Source: Bacteroidia bacterium
GTDB lineage: Bacteria; Bacteroidota; Bacteroidia; SXHM01
Direction: 5' to 3'
DNA: 64,000 nt
Assembly (NCBI GenBank): GCA_022072225.1
Contig: JAJVIC010000007.1
Span: 62,001-126,000 of the forward strand
A program made the position numbers and the translations under genes. Positions within the stretch are counted from its first letter, which is position 1. The number at the start of each line of letters is the position of its first letter. Of the stretch, positions 1 to 6,894 are shown one piece after another. The notes beneath the pieces were generated by a model. That model saw nothing but the letters and a program-made list of their open reading frames with translations, was not told the DNA's origin and searched no databases.

Positions 1-1
1 T

Positions 2-466
2 TATATCTCATCCTGGAATCCTCAGGCTGTTTATAAATACAACAGCAGCTTTGGTTCGCCCGCAGCCGTTGTTTCATCGGGCCTCTCCAACCCTGCCGAT
101 ATTTGTTACAATACCTCAAACGACACCATTGCCGTTCCCAATTCTAACAACAACACCGTTACGTTTCACTATGTAGGAACTTCGGTTTCCATTGAAGAGG
201 GAGATATCCGCGAAATAAAAATATTTCCAAACCCAACAAACGAAAGCTCCGTTATTCAATACTCACTCTCATCACCCTCCAAGGTGCACCTTATGGTTTA
301 TGGTCTGAATAATAGTGTAAGTAAAATTTTAGTAAATGAAAATCAGGCAGCAGGAGATCATTTGGTTCCCTTCAATACTTCAGGTCTTGCAGTAGGGCAG
401 TATTATTATCTGCTGCATAAAGAAAACAAAGTTTACAGAGGCAACCTCATTATTACCGGCCGATAG
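2..466 (+). CDS. C-terminal part of a T9SS type A secreted protein (5' end outside window)
   Basis: The reading frame is open from base 2 to the TAG at 464-466, so only the C-terminal 154 residues are visible. The first part (YISSWNPQAVYKYNSSFG, SGLSNPADICYNTSNDT) resembles one blade of an NHL/SMP-30-type beta-propeller. It is followed by a typical type A T9SS sorting domain: IKIFPNPTNESSVIQYSL, then a GLAVGQYYYLL segment and a basic end. Such proteins cross the outer membrane through the type IX system, and the last roughly 75 residues are normally removed or anchored. The specific function cannot be told from this fragment. Confidence 0.85.
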   Translation, partial: YISSWNPQAVYKYNSSFGSPAAVVSSGLSNPADICYNTSNDTIAVPNSNNNTVTFHYVGTSVSIEEGDIREIKIFPNPTNESSVIQYSLSSPSKVHLMVYGLNNSVSKILVNENQAAGDHLVPFNTSGLAVGQYYYLLHKENKVYRGNLIITGR

Positions 467-472
467 TATTTC

Positions 473-534
473 CGTCACCCTGAACTTGTTTCAGGGTCAT
501 ATAATTCAGATGCTGAAACAAGTTCAGCATGACG
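473..534. repeat. REP-like hairpin of the CTGAAACAAGTTCAG family
   Basis: Two opposed arms, CACCCTGAACTTGTTTCAGG and CTGAAACAAGTTCAGCATGA, give a strong imperfect hairpin immediately after the first gene. Closely related copies lie at 23940-24014, 27949-28012 and 40042-40102. It may act as a 3' end signal, but it has no T-tract. Confidence 0.8.
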
Positions 535-538
535 TAAA

Positions 539-1120
539 TTACTCCAGCAACTTTTCCAACGGTCTGCGGTCGTTTATACCTTTGCTTTTGTATTCCGAAA
601 CAGTGTAACCGGTAATCTGCCTGAATTGGTTACTGAGGTATTGCACACTGCTGTATCCCATCATATATGCAATTTCACTCAACGTGTATTCATTATAACT
701 CAGTAATTCCTTTACCTTTTCAATTTTTAAAAGAATGATATACTTCTCTAAGGTGTGTCCTGTCCTTTCCGAAAACAGTTTGCTCAGCGAAACATACGGT
801 ATTCCCACTTTTTCACTCAGATAATCCGAATTACGGATAAGCGAATTGGCATTGTTGGCATGATACACCAGTTCAATGGCAGCCACTTTTATCAACTCTA
901 CCGCCTGATCCTCTTTGCTCTCAATCAGTTCAAAACCCTCTTCGCGCAAAGCCCTTGCAAACTCCTCTTTTTTAAATGTTCCCGGCTCAAACAAAATAAC
1001 AGCCTTACCCAGCGTTGTTTTTTCTTCTTCCTGCCCGCCACAGTTTTTTATAGCATCGGCAACCGAGCGTATGCAGCGCGAACTTACCATGTTGCGAATG
1101 TAAAATGTTTGTACCGCCAT
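539..1120 (-). CDS. AraC-family transcriptional regulator with HMA-like N-terminal domain
   Basis: This 193-aa protein has an AraC-type double helix-turn-helix at residues about 95-185. The second HTH is typical: YTLSEIAYMMGYSSVQYLSNQF followed by TGYTVSEYK. The N-terminal 70 residues (YIRNMVSSRC, then a beta-alpha-beta-like pattern) resemble the ferredoxin-like heavy-metal-associated fold seen in a Bacteroidota subgroup of AraC proteins. Only one cysteine remains where HMA domains have CxxC, so metal binding is doubtful. It is divergent from asnS with a 67-base gap. Its target genes are unknown; nothing next to it looks like an obvious regulon. Confidence 0.85.
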   Translation of the reverse strand: MAVQTFYIRNMVSSRCIRSVADAIKNCGGQEEEKTTLGKAVILFEPGTFKKEEFARALREEGFELIESKEDQAVELIKVAAIELVYHANNANSLIRNSDYLSEKVGIPYVSLSKLFSERTGHTLEKYIILLKIEKVKELLSYNEYTLSEIAYMMGYSSVQYLSNQFRQITGYTVSEYKSKGINDRRPLEKLLE

Positions 1121-1154
1121 CTCTGAAGCGCACGAAATTAGGTGAATTTTGATT

Positions 1155-1162
1155 TACTTTGC
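1155..1162 (+). promoter_or_regulatory. Probable -7 promoter element of asnS
   Basis: TACTTTGC lies 25 bases before the proposed GTG start of asnS and resembles the Bacteroidota TAnnTTTGC -7 element with the spacer one base short. Its position argues for the downstream GTG rather than the upstream TTG at 1149, because the TTG would precede the transcript start. Confidence 0.45.
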
Positions 1163-1187
1163 GCTTCCTAAAATCAAAGCAGAAAAC

Positions 1188-2639
1188 GTGAACGACAGAA
1201 AACATACTCCCGTAAAAGATTTATTAACTTCAACCGATATTGACCGCGAAGTAACCGTTAAAGGCTGGGTACGTAACAAACGCGGAAATGCATTTGTCCA
1301 GTTTATTGCCCTCAACGATGGCTCTACTATCAACAACATTCAGGTTGTTGCCGACATGAAAAACTTCACCGAAGAAGACCTGAAAGCAGTTACTACAGGA
1401 GCTGCCGTTGGCGTTACCGGCACTTTGGTAAAATCAACAGGAGCTGGACAAACCGTAGAAATACAAGCGACCCAGGTAGTAGTTTACGGCATTGCCGACC
1501 CTGAAAAATATCCGCTGCAACCCAAAAAACATTCACTTGAATTTTTGCGCGAGATTGCCCACCTTCGTTTCCGCACCAGCACCTTCAGCGCAGTGTTCCG
1601 CATTCGCCATGCGCTCACATTTGCCATCCACAAATTTTTTAACGACCGCGGCTTTTACAATATCCACTCGCCCATCATCACCGGTTCCGATGCTGAAGGC
1701 GCGGGTGAAATGTTTCGCGTAACTTCATTGAATCCAAAAAATCCTCCGCTTAAAGAAGACGGTTCTGTTGACTACTCTCAGGACTTCTTCGGCAAAGAAA
1801 CCAATCTCACCGTTTCCGGCCAGCTGGAAGCTGAACTGGGTGCATTGGCACTTTCAAAAGTTTACACCTTCGGACCAACCTTCCGTGCCGAAAATTCCAA
1901 TACCTCGCGCCACCTCGCTGAGTTCTGGATGATAGAACCCGAAGTTGCTTTTGCCGATATCAACGATAACATGACCCTGGCACAGGATATGCTCGTTTAT
2001 GTTGTAAAATACATTCTCGAAAACTGCGAAGACGATTTGAAATTCCTAAGTCAGCGCTTAACAGACGAAGAAAAAAGTAAGCCGCAGGACGAACGAAGCC
2101 CAATGGAGTTGATTGAAAAACTGCGCTTTGTTACAGAAAACGATTTTGTGCGGTTAACCTACACCGAAGCCATAGAAATTCTCCGTGAATCAAAACCCAA
2201 TAAAAAGAAACAGTTCAACTACCTCATCAATGAGTGGGGTGCCGATCTGCAAAGCGAACACGAACGTTTTCTGGTGGAGAAACATTTTAAAAAGCCTGTT
2301 ATACTTTACAACTACCCTGCTGCCATCAAAGCGTTTTACATGAAACAAAACGATGACGGCAAAACCGTTGCCGCAATGGATATTCTCTTCCCCGGCATTG
2401 GCGAAATTGTAGGCGGTTCACAACGTGAAGAAGTGTATGAAAAACTCCACCGCAGAATTACAGAAGTAGGTATTGAAGAAAAAAGCTTGTGGTGGTATCT
2501 GGAAACACGCCAGTTCGGAACCGTGCCCCACGCAGGTTTTGGTCTGGGCTTCGAGCGTCTGATGATGTTCGTTACCGGCATGACCAACATCCGTGATGTA
2601 ATTCCTTTTCCGAGGTTTCCGAAGAATGCGGAGTTTTAA
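1188..2639 (+). CDS. asnS: Asparaginyl-tRNA synthetase
   Basis: Class II aminoacyl-tRNA synthetase that charges tRNA-Asn in the cytoplasm. The N-terminal OB-fold anticodon-binding domain ([10 protein letters not shown] to FIALNDGST) covers residues about 15-110. The catalytic domain follows, with motif 2 around [20 protein letters not shown] and motif 3 at [13 protein letters not shown] near the C-terminus. The product is about 483 residues, normal for the family. The frame is open upstream to a TTG at 1149, but homologues start near the [13 protein letters not shown] segment and a -7 promoter lies between the two, so GTG at 1188 is preferred. It converges with the T9SS gene at 2663. Confidence 0.95.
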   Translation: MNDRKHTPVKDLLTSTDIDREVTVKGWVRNKRGNAFVQFIALNDGSTINNIQVVADMKNFTEEDLKAVTTGAAVGVTGTLVKSTGAGQTVEIQATQVVVYGIADPEKYPLQPKKHSLEFLREIAHLRFRTSTFSAVFRIRHALTFAIHKFFNDRGFYNIHSPIITGSDAEGAGEMFRVTSLNPKNPPLKEDGSVDYSQDFFGKETNLTVSGQLEAELGALALSKVYTFGPTFRAENSNTSRHLAEFWMIEPEVAFADINDNMTLAQDMLVYVVKYILENCEDDLKFLSQRLTDEEKSKPQDERSPMELIEKLRFVTENDFVRLTYTEAIEILRESKPNKKKQFNYLINEWGADLQSEHERFLVEKHFKKPVILYNYPAAIKAFYMKQNDDGKTVAAMDILFPGIGEIVGGSQREEVYEKLHRRITEVGIEEKSLWWYLETRQFGTVPHAGFGLGFERLMMFVTGMTNIRDVIPFPRFPKNAEF

Positions 2640-2662
2640 TCTTAATACTGTAAATTCTCAAC

Positions 2663-3637
2663 TTACCTTATCAACTCCACAAACCCTTTCTTACTTTCGC
2701 TATCCGGTAGTTTTACAACATAGTAATAAATACCGCCCGGCACTGGCGTGCCGCCTTTGGTTCTGCCATCCCAAAAATTATTTGGACTGTTGCTTTCAAA
2801 TATTAATGCACCCCAGCGGTTATAAACCTGCACACTTGCCCCTTCCGTCAAATTTTCAATAACAAACAAATCATTGAATTCATCATTATCCGGTGTAAAC
2901 ACATTCGGTATCTTTATTTCTTTAGGGTCCTCTGGCAGGGTATCATCGCAGAGATAAACGGTAATATTATCAAAATAATAATATGTCCAAAGCCCAGTTT
3001 TGCTTGAATCTACTAATACAAACTCAGTATTAACATCATCATTAAAGTTACCGATTGTAAGAAATTGCTCTCCGCCTATTGCAGTATAATTCCCCTCAAT
3101 TAATACCCAATCAGAAGTGTCTCTAATGATATTGGTATCGCTACTTACTTGGGGCAATAAGGGTAAAACATAATTATCGTTAGCTAATACGCTATCAATT
3201 GAAAAATAAGCACCCAATTTATTAATAGCATATGCAGAGCTATCTGCTAACGAAACATACATATTCATACAATACTTTTTTCCTTCTGAAAGTGGAGAAA
3301 TTAATTTCACTTCAATATATTCTCTGTAATTTTCATTAGGTACGCATGCGTCTAAACAATAGCAAAATATACCAGAATAAGCGTTGCCATTTTGAGGTAG
3401 TTGATATCCAGTAAAATTACTAGGGATATCTACAACAAAATCTTGATTACAGGTGTTAAAGTAATCTGAGCTTATCAAATTTAGAGTAGGAACAAACCAT
3501 GGCTCTGCTAATATGATTTGAGAATGGTTATCAGGGCAGGTTAAATAATTTTCAAAACTCTGATTAGGAACCAGATTATTTATCTGGGCTTTGCAAACCA
3601 AATTAAAAGTTATGAAAGCAATACAAATAAACCGCAT
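2663..3637 (-). CDS. Secreted protein with type B (CHU_C) T9SS C-terminal domain, intact copy
   Basis: This 324-aa secreted protein has a signal peptide (residues 1-18), then a roughly 200-residue module opening INNLVPNQSFENYLTCPD and ending DNITVYLCDD. It ends with the gliding-motility-associated CHU_C domain (IPNVFTPDNDEFNDLFVIEN, VYNRWGALIFES, GIYYYVVKLPD, GFVELIR). The same N-terminal module is in the frameshifted gene at 4295-5229 and, with a different sorting domain, in the gene at 57088. It is probably exported by T9SS and attached to or shed from the cell surface. The N-terminal module looks like a beta-sandwich binding domain, but I cannot name its ligand. Confidence 0.88.
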   Translation of the reverse strand: MRFICIAFITFNLVCKAQINNLVPNQSFENYLTCPDNHSQIILAEPWFVPTLNLISSDYFNTCNQDFVVDIPSNFTGYQLPQNGNAYSGIFCYCLDACVPNENYREYIEVKLISPLSEGKKYCMNMYVSLADSSAYAINKLGAYFSIDSVLANDNYVLPLLPQVSSDTNIIRDTSDWVLIEGNYTAIGGEQFLTIGNFNDDVNTEFVLVDSSKTGLWTYYYFDNITVYLCDDTLPEDPKEIKIPNVFTPDNDEFNDLFVIENLTEGASVQVYNRWGALIFESNSPNNFWDGRTKGGTPVPGGIYYYVVKLPDSESKKGFVELIR

Positions 3638-3640
3638 TAT

Positions 3641-3649
3641 GCAAAAGTA
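3641..3649 (-). promoter_or_regulatory. -7 promoter element abutting the start codon
   Basis: On the minus strand the sequence reads TACTTTTGC, a perfect TAnnTTTGC, ending three bases before the ATG at 3637. Transcription would begin at or next to the ATG, so the mRNA is likely leaderless or nearly so. The paralogue has the same arrangement at 5233-5241. Confidence 0.65.
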
Positions 3650-3694
3650 ACATCTTTCAATTGCATAATGCGGTTATTACACTGTGGTAAGCTA

Positions 3695-4276
3695 TTACCG
3701 TGCAATGATTAATTTACCCTTTCCACTATCTCCGGAGCCTGTATCAATCCTATAAAGGTATATCCCTTTTTCAAGATGTGCAGTATTAATGGTAAGAATG
3801 TTCCCGCTCAGGTAAACCTGTTTTGATATGTTTTTCCTTCCAGTTATATCAAATAGTTCTATCAAAATATTTTCTCCTTCTTCATACCCTTGAAACATAA
3901 TACTTACTTCATCCTTTGCTGGATTTGGGAAGAGTATGAAACTTTTAATTCCCTCCGTCTCCTCCTCTGTTAAATACTCTTCATCCGTTTTATTGCTTTC
4001 TCCCAAATCCACATCAAGGTTCAGCATTATACGAGCCATGTAAACCCCTATACCTCCTTCACTACCTGATTGGTAGGCAATATTAAACAACTTCGCACTA
4101 TCTGCTGCACTTAATGCAAAACTATCAATAGCAAAAGTGCGGAAGTAAACATCCCATACGGCCAGTTCATTGCTTTCTACGGTATTAGTAGGTGTTATAT
4201 TATCAAGAAACCATGCTGCCGTATCCATAGGCTGTGCCTGCATAAATGAAACCCCTGTTAGTAAAGTATCAGCCAA
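3695..4276 (-). CDS. Truncated C-terminal fragment of a T9SS type A protein
   Basis: The open frame encodes residues like DTAAWFLDNITPTNTVESNE and NIAYQSGSEGGIGVYMARIM, then a type A sorting domain (FILFPNPAKDEVSIMF, ELFDITGRK, LEKGIYLYRID, GKGKLIIAR). There is no signal peptide. Upstream the frame runs back only to the stop codon of the preceding gene at 4295-4297, so the 5' part of the original gene is absent. A TTG at 4276 or an ATG at 4243 are the only starts. It is best read as a leftover from a tandem duplication whose breakpoint fell inside a larger secreted-protein gene. A second, shorter copy of the same tail lies at 5289-5440. Confidence 0.7.
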   Translation of the reverse strand: MADTLLTGVSFMQAQPMDTAAWFLDNITPTNTVESNELAVWDVYFRTFAIDSFALSAADSAKLFNIAYQSGSEGGIGVYMARIMLNLDVDLGESNKTDEEYLTEEETEGIKSFILFPNPAKDEVSIMFQGYEEGENILIELFDITGRKNISKQVYLSGNILTINTAHLEKGIYLYRIDTGSGDSGKGKLIIAR

Positions 4277-4294
4277 TTCACGTAAGGCAAGCAG

Positions 4295-5229
4295 TTACCT
4301 TATCAACTCCACAAACCCTTTGCGCCTCTCACCATCCGGCAAGATTACTATGTAGTAGTAAACCCCCGCACTTGCTTCTCCTCCTCCCTTCATCCGACCA
4401 TCCCAACTACCATTAGGAGTATTCCATTCTGCTACAAGTGCGCCCCAACGGTTGTAAATGCTTACTTCCGCCCCTTGTGCTAAATTCTCTATTTCAAACA
4501 CATCATTTACTCCATCATTATTAGGGCTAAATACATTGGGTATTTTTAGCTCCTGCGGCTTGGGCAGGGTATCATCACAGAGGTAAACCGACACATCATC
4601 AATGTAAGTATAGATACCTCCATCTTGTTGAAGAAATCCTTCAAAATTTCCAATCAACAAATATTTTTCCCCCCCCCCGCAGTAAATGAACCGCTTACTT
4701 TTACCCAATTTATTGTATCATTTATTGCCAAATCAGATACTTGGGGAGTTACTTGAATACTAAGATTTGAGTTTGATAATATTGAATCGGTAGAAAAAAA
4801 AAGCCCAATAGTTGATGTAAAAAAAGATGGGGAAACAAAATCAGCTAATGAATAATAAAATTCCACACAATATTTATTATTACCCAGTAAAGGTTCAAAC
4901 AAAATACCCTCTAAATATTCCTTATGCAATCCATGTCCATAAACTAAAAAACCAGCATAAGACTCTCCTGTTCGAGCATATTGAAAGCCAATTGAATTTT
5001 CTGGAACATCAACCCCACCTAATGAAGCAAGGGTAGTGCAACAGGCATTAAAATAATCGGTTGAACTTTGTGGTAAAGGTTGAAACCAAGGATATGCACT
5101 TTCTATTTGCATATATTCTTGCGGACAATAAAGATAATCCTCAAAACTTGGATTAACAACAAGATTATTTATCTGAGCGTTGCAGAAAAGAAATGAACCA
5201 AAAAAGAATAAACAAAACAACAACCGCAT
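4295..5229 (-). pseudogene. Secreted protein with CHU_C domain, frameshifted at a G10 tract
   Basis: Paralogue of the intact gene at 2663-3637. The first frame (5229 to about 4654) encodes a signal peptide, the INNLVVNPSFEDYLYCPQ module and ends in AGGGKNIC. The second frame (to 4295) continues EKYLLIGNFEG, DDVSVYLCDD and a full CHU_C domain to GFVELIR. The frames meet at ten Gs (plus-strand C run 4669-4678). With eleven Gs the product would read TAGGGEKYLLIG, matching TAIGGEQFLTIG of the paralogue without a gap. So the gene is one base out of frame, through slippage (phase variation), recent decay or a sequencing error. ATG at 5229 is chosen because it is preceded by TACTTTTGC, as in the paralogue. 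Confidence 0.8.
4669..4678. repeat. C10/G10 homopolymer inside a coding region
   Basis: Ten consecutive C on the plus strand (G on the coding strand) sit exactly at the frameshift of the CHU_C protein gene. Tracts of this length are prone to slipped-strand mispairing, and also to sequencing error. Confidence 0.9.
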
Positions 5230-5232
5230 TAT

Positions 5233-5241
5233 GCAAAAGTA
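5233..5241 (-). promoter_or_regulatory. -7 promoter element abutting the start codon (second copy)
   Basis: Minus strand TACTTTTGC, then three bases, then the ATG at 5229. Identical in spacing to the promoter of the paralogue at 3641-3649, which supports both the start-codon choice and the duplication. Confidence 0.65.
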
Positions 5242-5288
5242 ATAATACTCTTTCCAATGCATGATGCGGTTGTTTTACCTGCCGTTAA

Positions 5289-5440
5289 TTATTGAGCAAT
5301 AATTAATTTTCCTTTGCCGTTGTCACCTCTCTTTATGGTAATGTTGTAGAGGTAAATACCTTTTTCAAGCTTACCTGTATTAATAGTAATAAGGTTTCCG
5401 CTCAGGTAAGTTAAATGGTCTATGCTTTTTCTTCCAGCTC
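5289..5440 (-). pseudogene. Remnant T9SS type A sorting domain next to the RAYT element
   Basis: The minus strand encodes GRKSIDHLTYLSGNLITIN, LEKGIYLYNITIK and GKGKLIIAQ. This aligns closely with the last 45 residues of the fragment at 3695-4276. Upstream of GRKS the homology stops abruptly at about 5440, where GC-rich hairpin sequence of the transposase element begins. No 5' part of the gene is found beyond the element. The open frame can be extended to 5615, but that part is antisense to nothing recognisable and runs into the transposase gene. Confidence 0.65.
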
Positions 5441-5463
5441 GCGCGAGTGTATTGCGCAATGCA

Positions 5464-5488
5464 GACGCGAGGCTCGTTGCCTCGTGTC
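5464..5488. repeat. REP-type hairpin at the 3' side of the RAYT gene
   Basis: GACGCGAGGC-TCGTT-GCCTCGTGTC forms a 10-bp stem with one mismatch. Together with the related hairpin at 6109-6131 it brackets the transposase gene, as expected for RAYT/REP elements. Confidence 0.6.
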
Positions 5489-5538
5489 GTCTATTATTTG
5501 CCGTCCCGGCAACAAGGTTGTTTACATATCCCATTAAA

Positions 5539-6072
5539 CTAAAAAACATCCAACACTTTAATTTCACTGAATTCATTTGCGCTGCTATACAACCAATGAT
5601 GTGGTTCAGCCACAAAACCCCCTTTAACAGGGTTGTTATGCAAATATGCCACTTTTTGTTTGATTACTTTTTCGCTCCACAACTCAATCGGGTGGTTATG
5701 CTGTTGCCAGAATTGAAACTCCTTGTTCTGCGAATTGTGTTTTCCATAATAGCGGAACATGTGCATCAGCCATTCCCTGCGGCTCTCGCCCTGATGCCTG
5801 TCAACCATGTCAATTAATACTTTAGCAGTGTAGCTTTTAAAATCGCGCAGTATTTCGCTTAATCTGCCTTCTTCAGCCCTTGCAATCCAGTGTAAATGAT
5901 TAGGCATAATTACATAGGCATACAATTCAAGCCCTTTGTTTTGCTGACAATACTGTATATTCTTTATCAGTTCATAGACATATTCTTTTCTGCTAAACAC
6001 ATCAATCCAGCCTACTACTGTTAGTGTTACATAATATACGCTTCCTTTGTAGGTCTTGTATTTTTCTGACAT
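5539..6072 (-). CDS. REP-associated (IS200-like, Y1/HUH) transposase
   Basis: This 177-aa protein is of the RAYT type, a domesticated relative of IS200/IS605 TnpA. These enzymes cut single-stranded REP hairpins. The HUH motif is at H59-L-H61 in YAYVIMPNHLHWIA. The C-terminal KQKVAYLHNNPVKGGF and HHWLYSSA segments are typical of the Bacteroidota subgroup. The region where many RAYTs have the catalytic tyrosine reads FWQQHNHPIELW, so the active tyrosine is uncertain (Y in VAYLHNNP is a candidate). The gene is flanked by two hairpins with shared stem sequence. There is no accessory gene or TnpB. Confidence 0.85.
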   Translation of the reverse strand: MSEKYKTYKGSVYYVTLTVVGWIDVFSRKEYVYELIKNIQYCQQNKGLELYAYVIMPNHLHWIARAEEGRLSEILRDFKSYTAKVLIDMVDRHQGESRREWLMHMFRYYGKHNSQNKEFQFWQQHNHPIELWSEKVIKQKVAYLHNNPVKGGFVAEPHHWLYSSANEFSEIKVLDVF

Positions 6073-6108
6073 ATAGCAAAATTAATAATAATGGGCAAAG
6101 GAATACCC

Positions 6109-6131
6109 GACACGAGCCGGACACTCATGTC
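6109..6131. repeat. REP-type hairpin at the 5' side of the RAYT gene
   Basis: GACACGAG and CTCATGTC pair with one G-T type mismatch around a short loop. The stem shares GAC-CGAG with the hairpin at 5464-5488. It lies 37 bases upstream of the RAYT start. From here to 6290 I see no gene. Confidence 0.5.
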
Positions 6132-6289
6132 TGCAACAAATTTGCATTAACATCCCCTGCTCAAATGCTATCGTGTGTACATAAACAGTTTTGTTCATCG
6201 GCAAAACAACCATTGTTGAAAAATAATTTTATCGTTCCAACCGCTGCAACAAACCTGTTCAAAACACTCAATAAAAAGGTTGTGTATAA

Positions 6290-6589
6290 TACCTATCCCT
6301 CCCGTGTGTAATAACCATCCGTCTGTGCATAATACCTTTGTCGGGTATGTATAAGAGCTATCCCCCCTGTGTGTAATAGCTATCCGCCTGTGCATAATAC
6401 CTCTGTCGGGTGTGTATAATAGCTATCCCCCCTGTGTGTAATAGCTATCCGTCTGTGCATAATACCTCTGTCGGGTATGTATAAGAGCTATCCCCCCTAT
6501 GTATAATTCCTATCCGTCTGTGCATAATACCTATCCCCCCTGTGTGTAATAACCATACGCCTGTGCGTAATAACCATCCCCCCTCAACC
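6290..6589. repeat. 21/22-bp tandem satellite, about 14 units
   Basis: Successive units of 21 or 22 bases begin TGTGTGTAATA, TGTGCATAATA or TGTGTATAATA and end CTATCCGTC, CTCTGTCGGG or CTATCCCCCC. A 65-base higher-order unit (21+22+22) is repeated in the middle. The alternating length breaks any reading frame, so the array is not coding. Its period is close to two helical turns. It ends about 40 bases before the gene remnant at 6630. Confidence 0.85.
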
Positions 6590-6629
6590 TAAATGCCTTT
6601 ATTATTGTAAATCAATACAATAGCACCTT

Positions 6630-6780
6630 AGGTATTTTTTCATTCCGCGGCCTACCACTTGCCTGAATTCTCTCCGGTCAGGAAGAAACCCACATTATCA
6701 CAGCCGCAGAATTCAAACCCTACCTCAACATCCAAAATCAAACACCTAATTCCGGCACCTACGAAATAACCATCCTCTAA
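6630..6780 (+). pseudogene. Remnant of a protein related to the 328-aa unknown protein at 38734
   Basis: Frame one gives VFFHSAAYHLPEF. A shift near 6667 then gives SGQEETHIITAAEF, KPYLNIQNQTPNSGTYEITIL and a stop at 6778-6780. This lines up with the C-terminus of the protein at 38734-39720: GYQLNPGEEITLTLNAAQF, RAFFNVQNQGPNLQTYEVEI. Shared residues include AA-x-F, N-x-QNQ-x-PN and TYE. It is therefore a frameshifted, 5'-truncated family member. It follows directly after a satellite array, as does the intact gene. Confidence 0.55.
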
Positions 6781-6820
6781 CAAGAGAAGGTTCGCCTGAG
6801 GCGAACGGATGAGGTCAAAA

Positions 6821-6846
6821 GGGCTGCCACCGTGCAGCCCTTTTTT
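6821..6846 (+). terminator. Rho-independent terminator
   Basis: GGGCTGC-CACCGT-GCAGCCC followed by six T. It lies between the remnant and the Na/Pi transporter and rules out the upstream start at 6832 for the latter. Confidence 0.75.
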
Positions 6847-6894
6847 GTATATCCCCCGCAAATGCGCAACTTCGCGCATCAATCCTCCTTACCC

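Noticed and set aside
1149-1187. TTG at 1149 as start of asnS
   Set aside because: It lies upstream of the -7 promoter element and adds residues not expected in AsnRS.
5441-5615. N-terminal extension of the sorting-domain remnant toward the transposase gene
   Set aside because: The frame runs through the hairpin and into the transposase 3' end; sequence has no relation to T9SS proteins.
6652-6882. Minus-strand frame opposite the remnant and terminator
   Set aside because: It covers the terminator and the start of the transporter gene; its composition follows the opposite strand.
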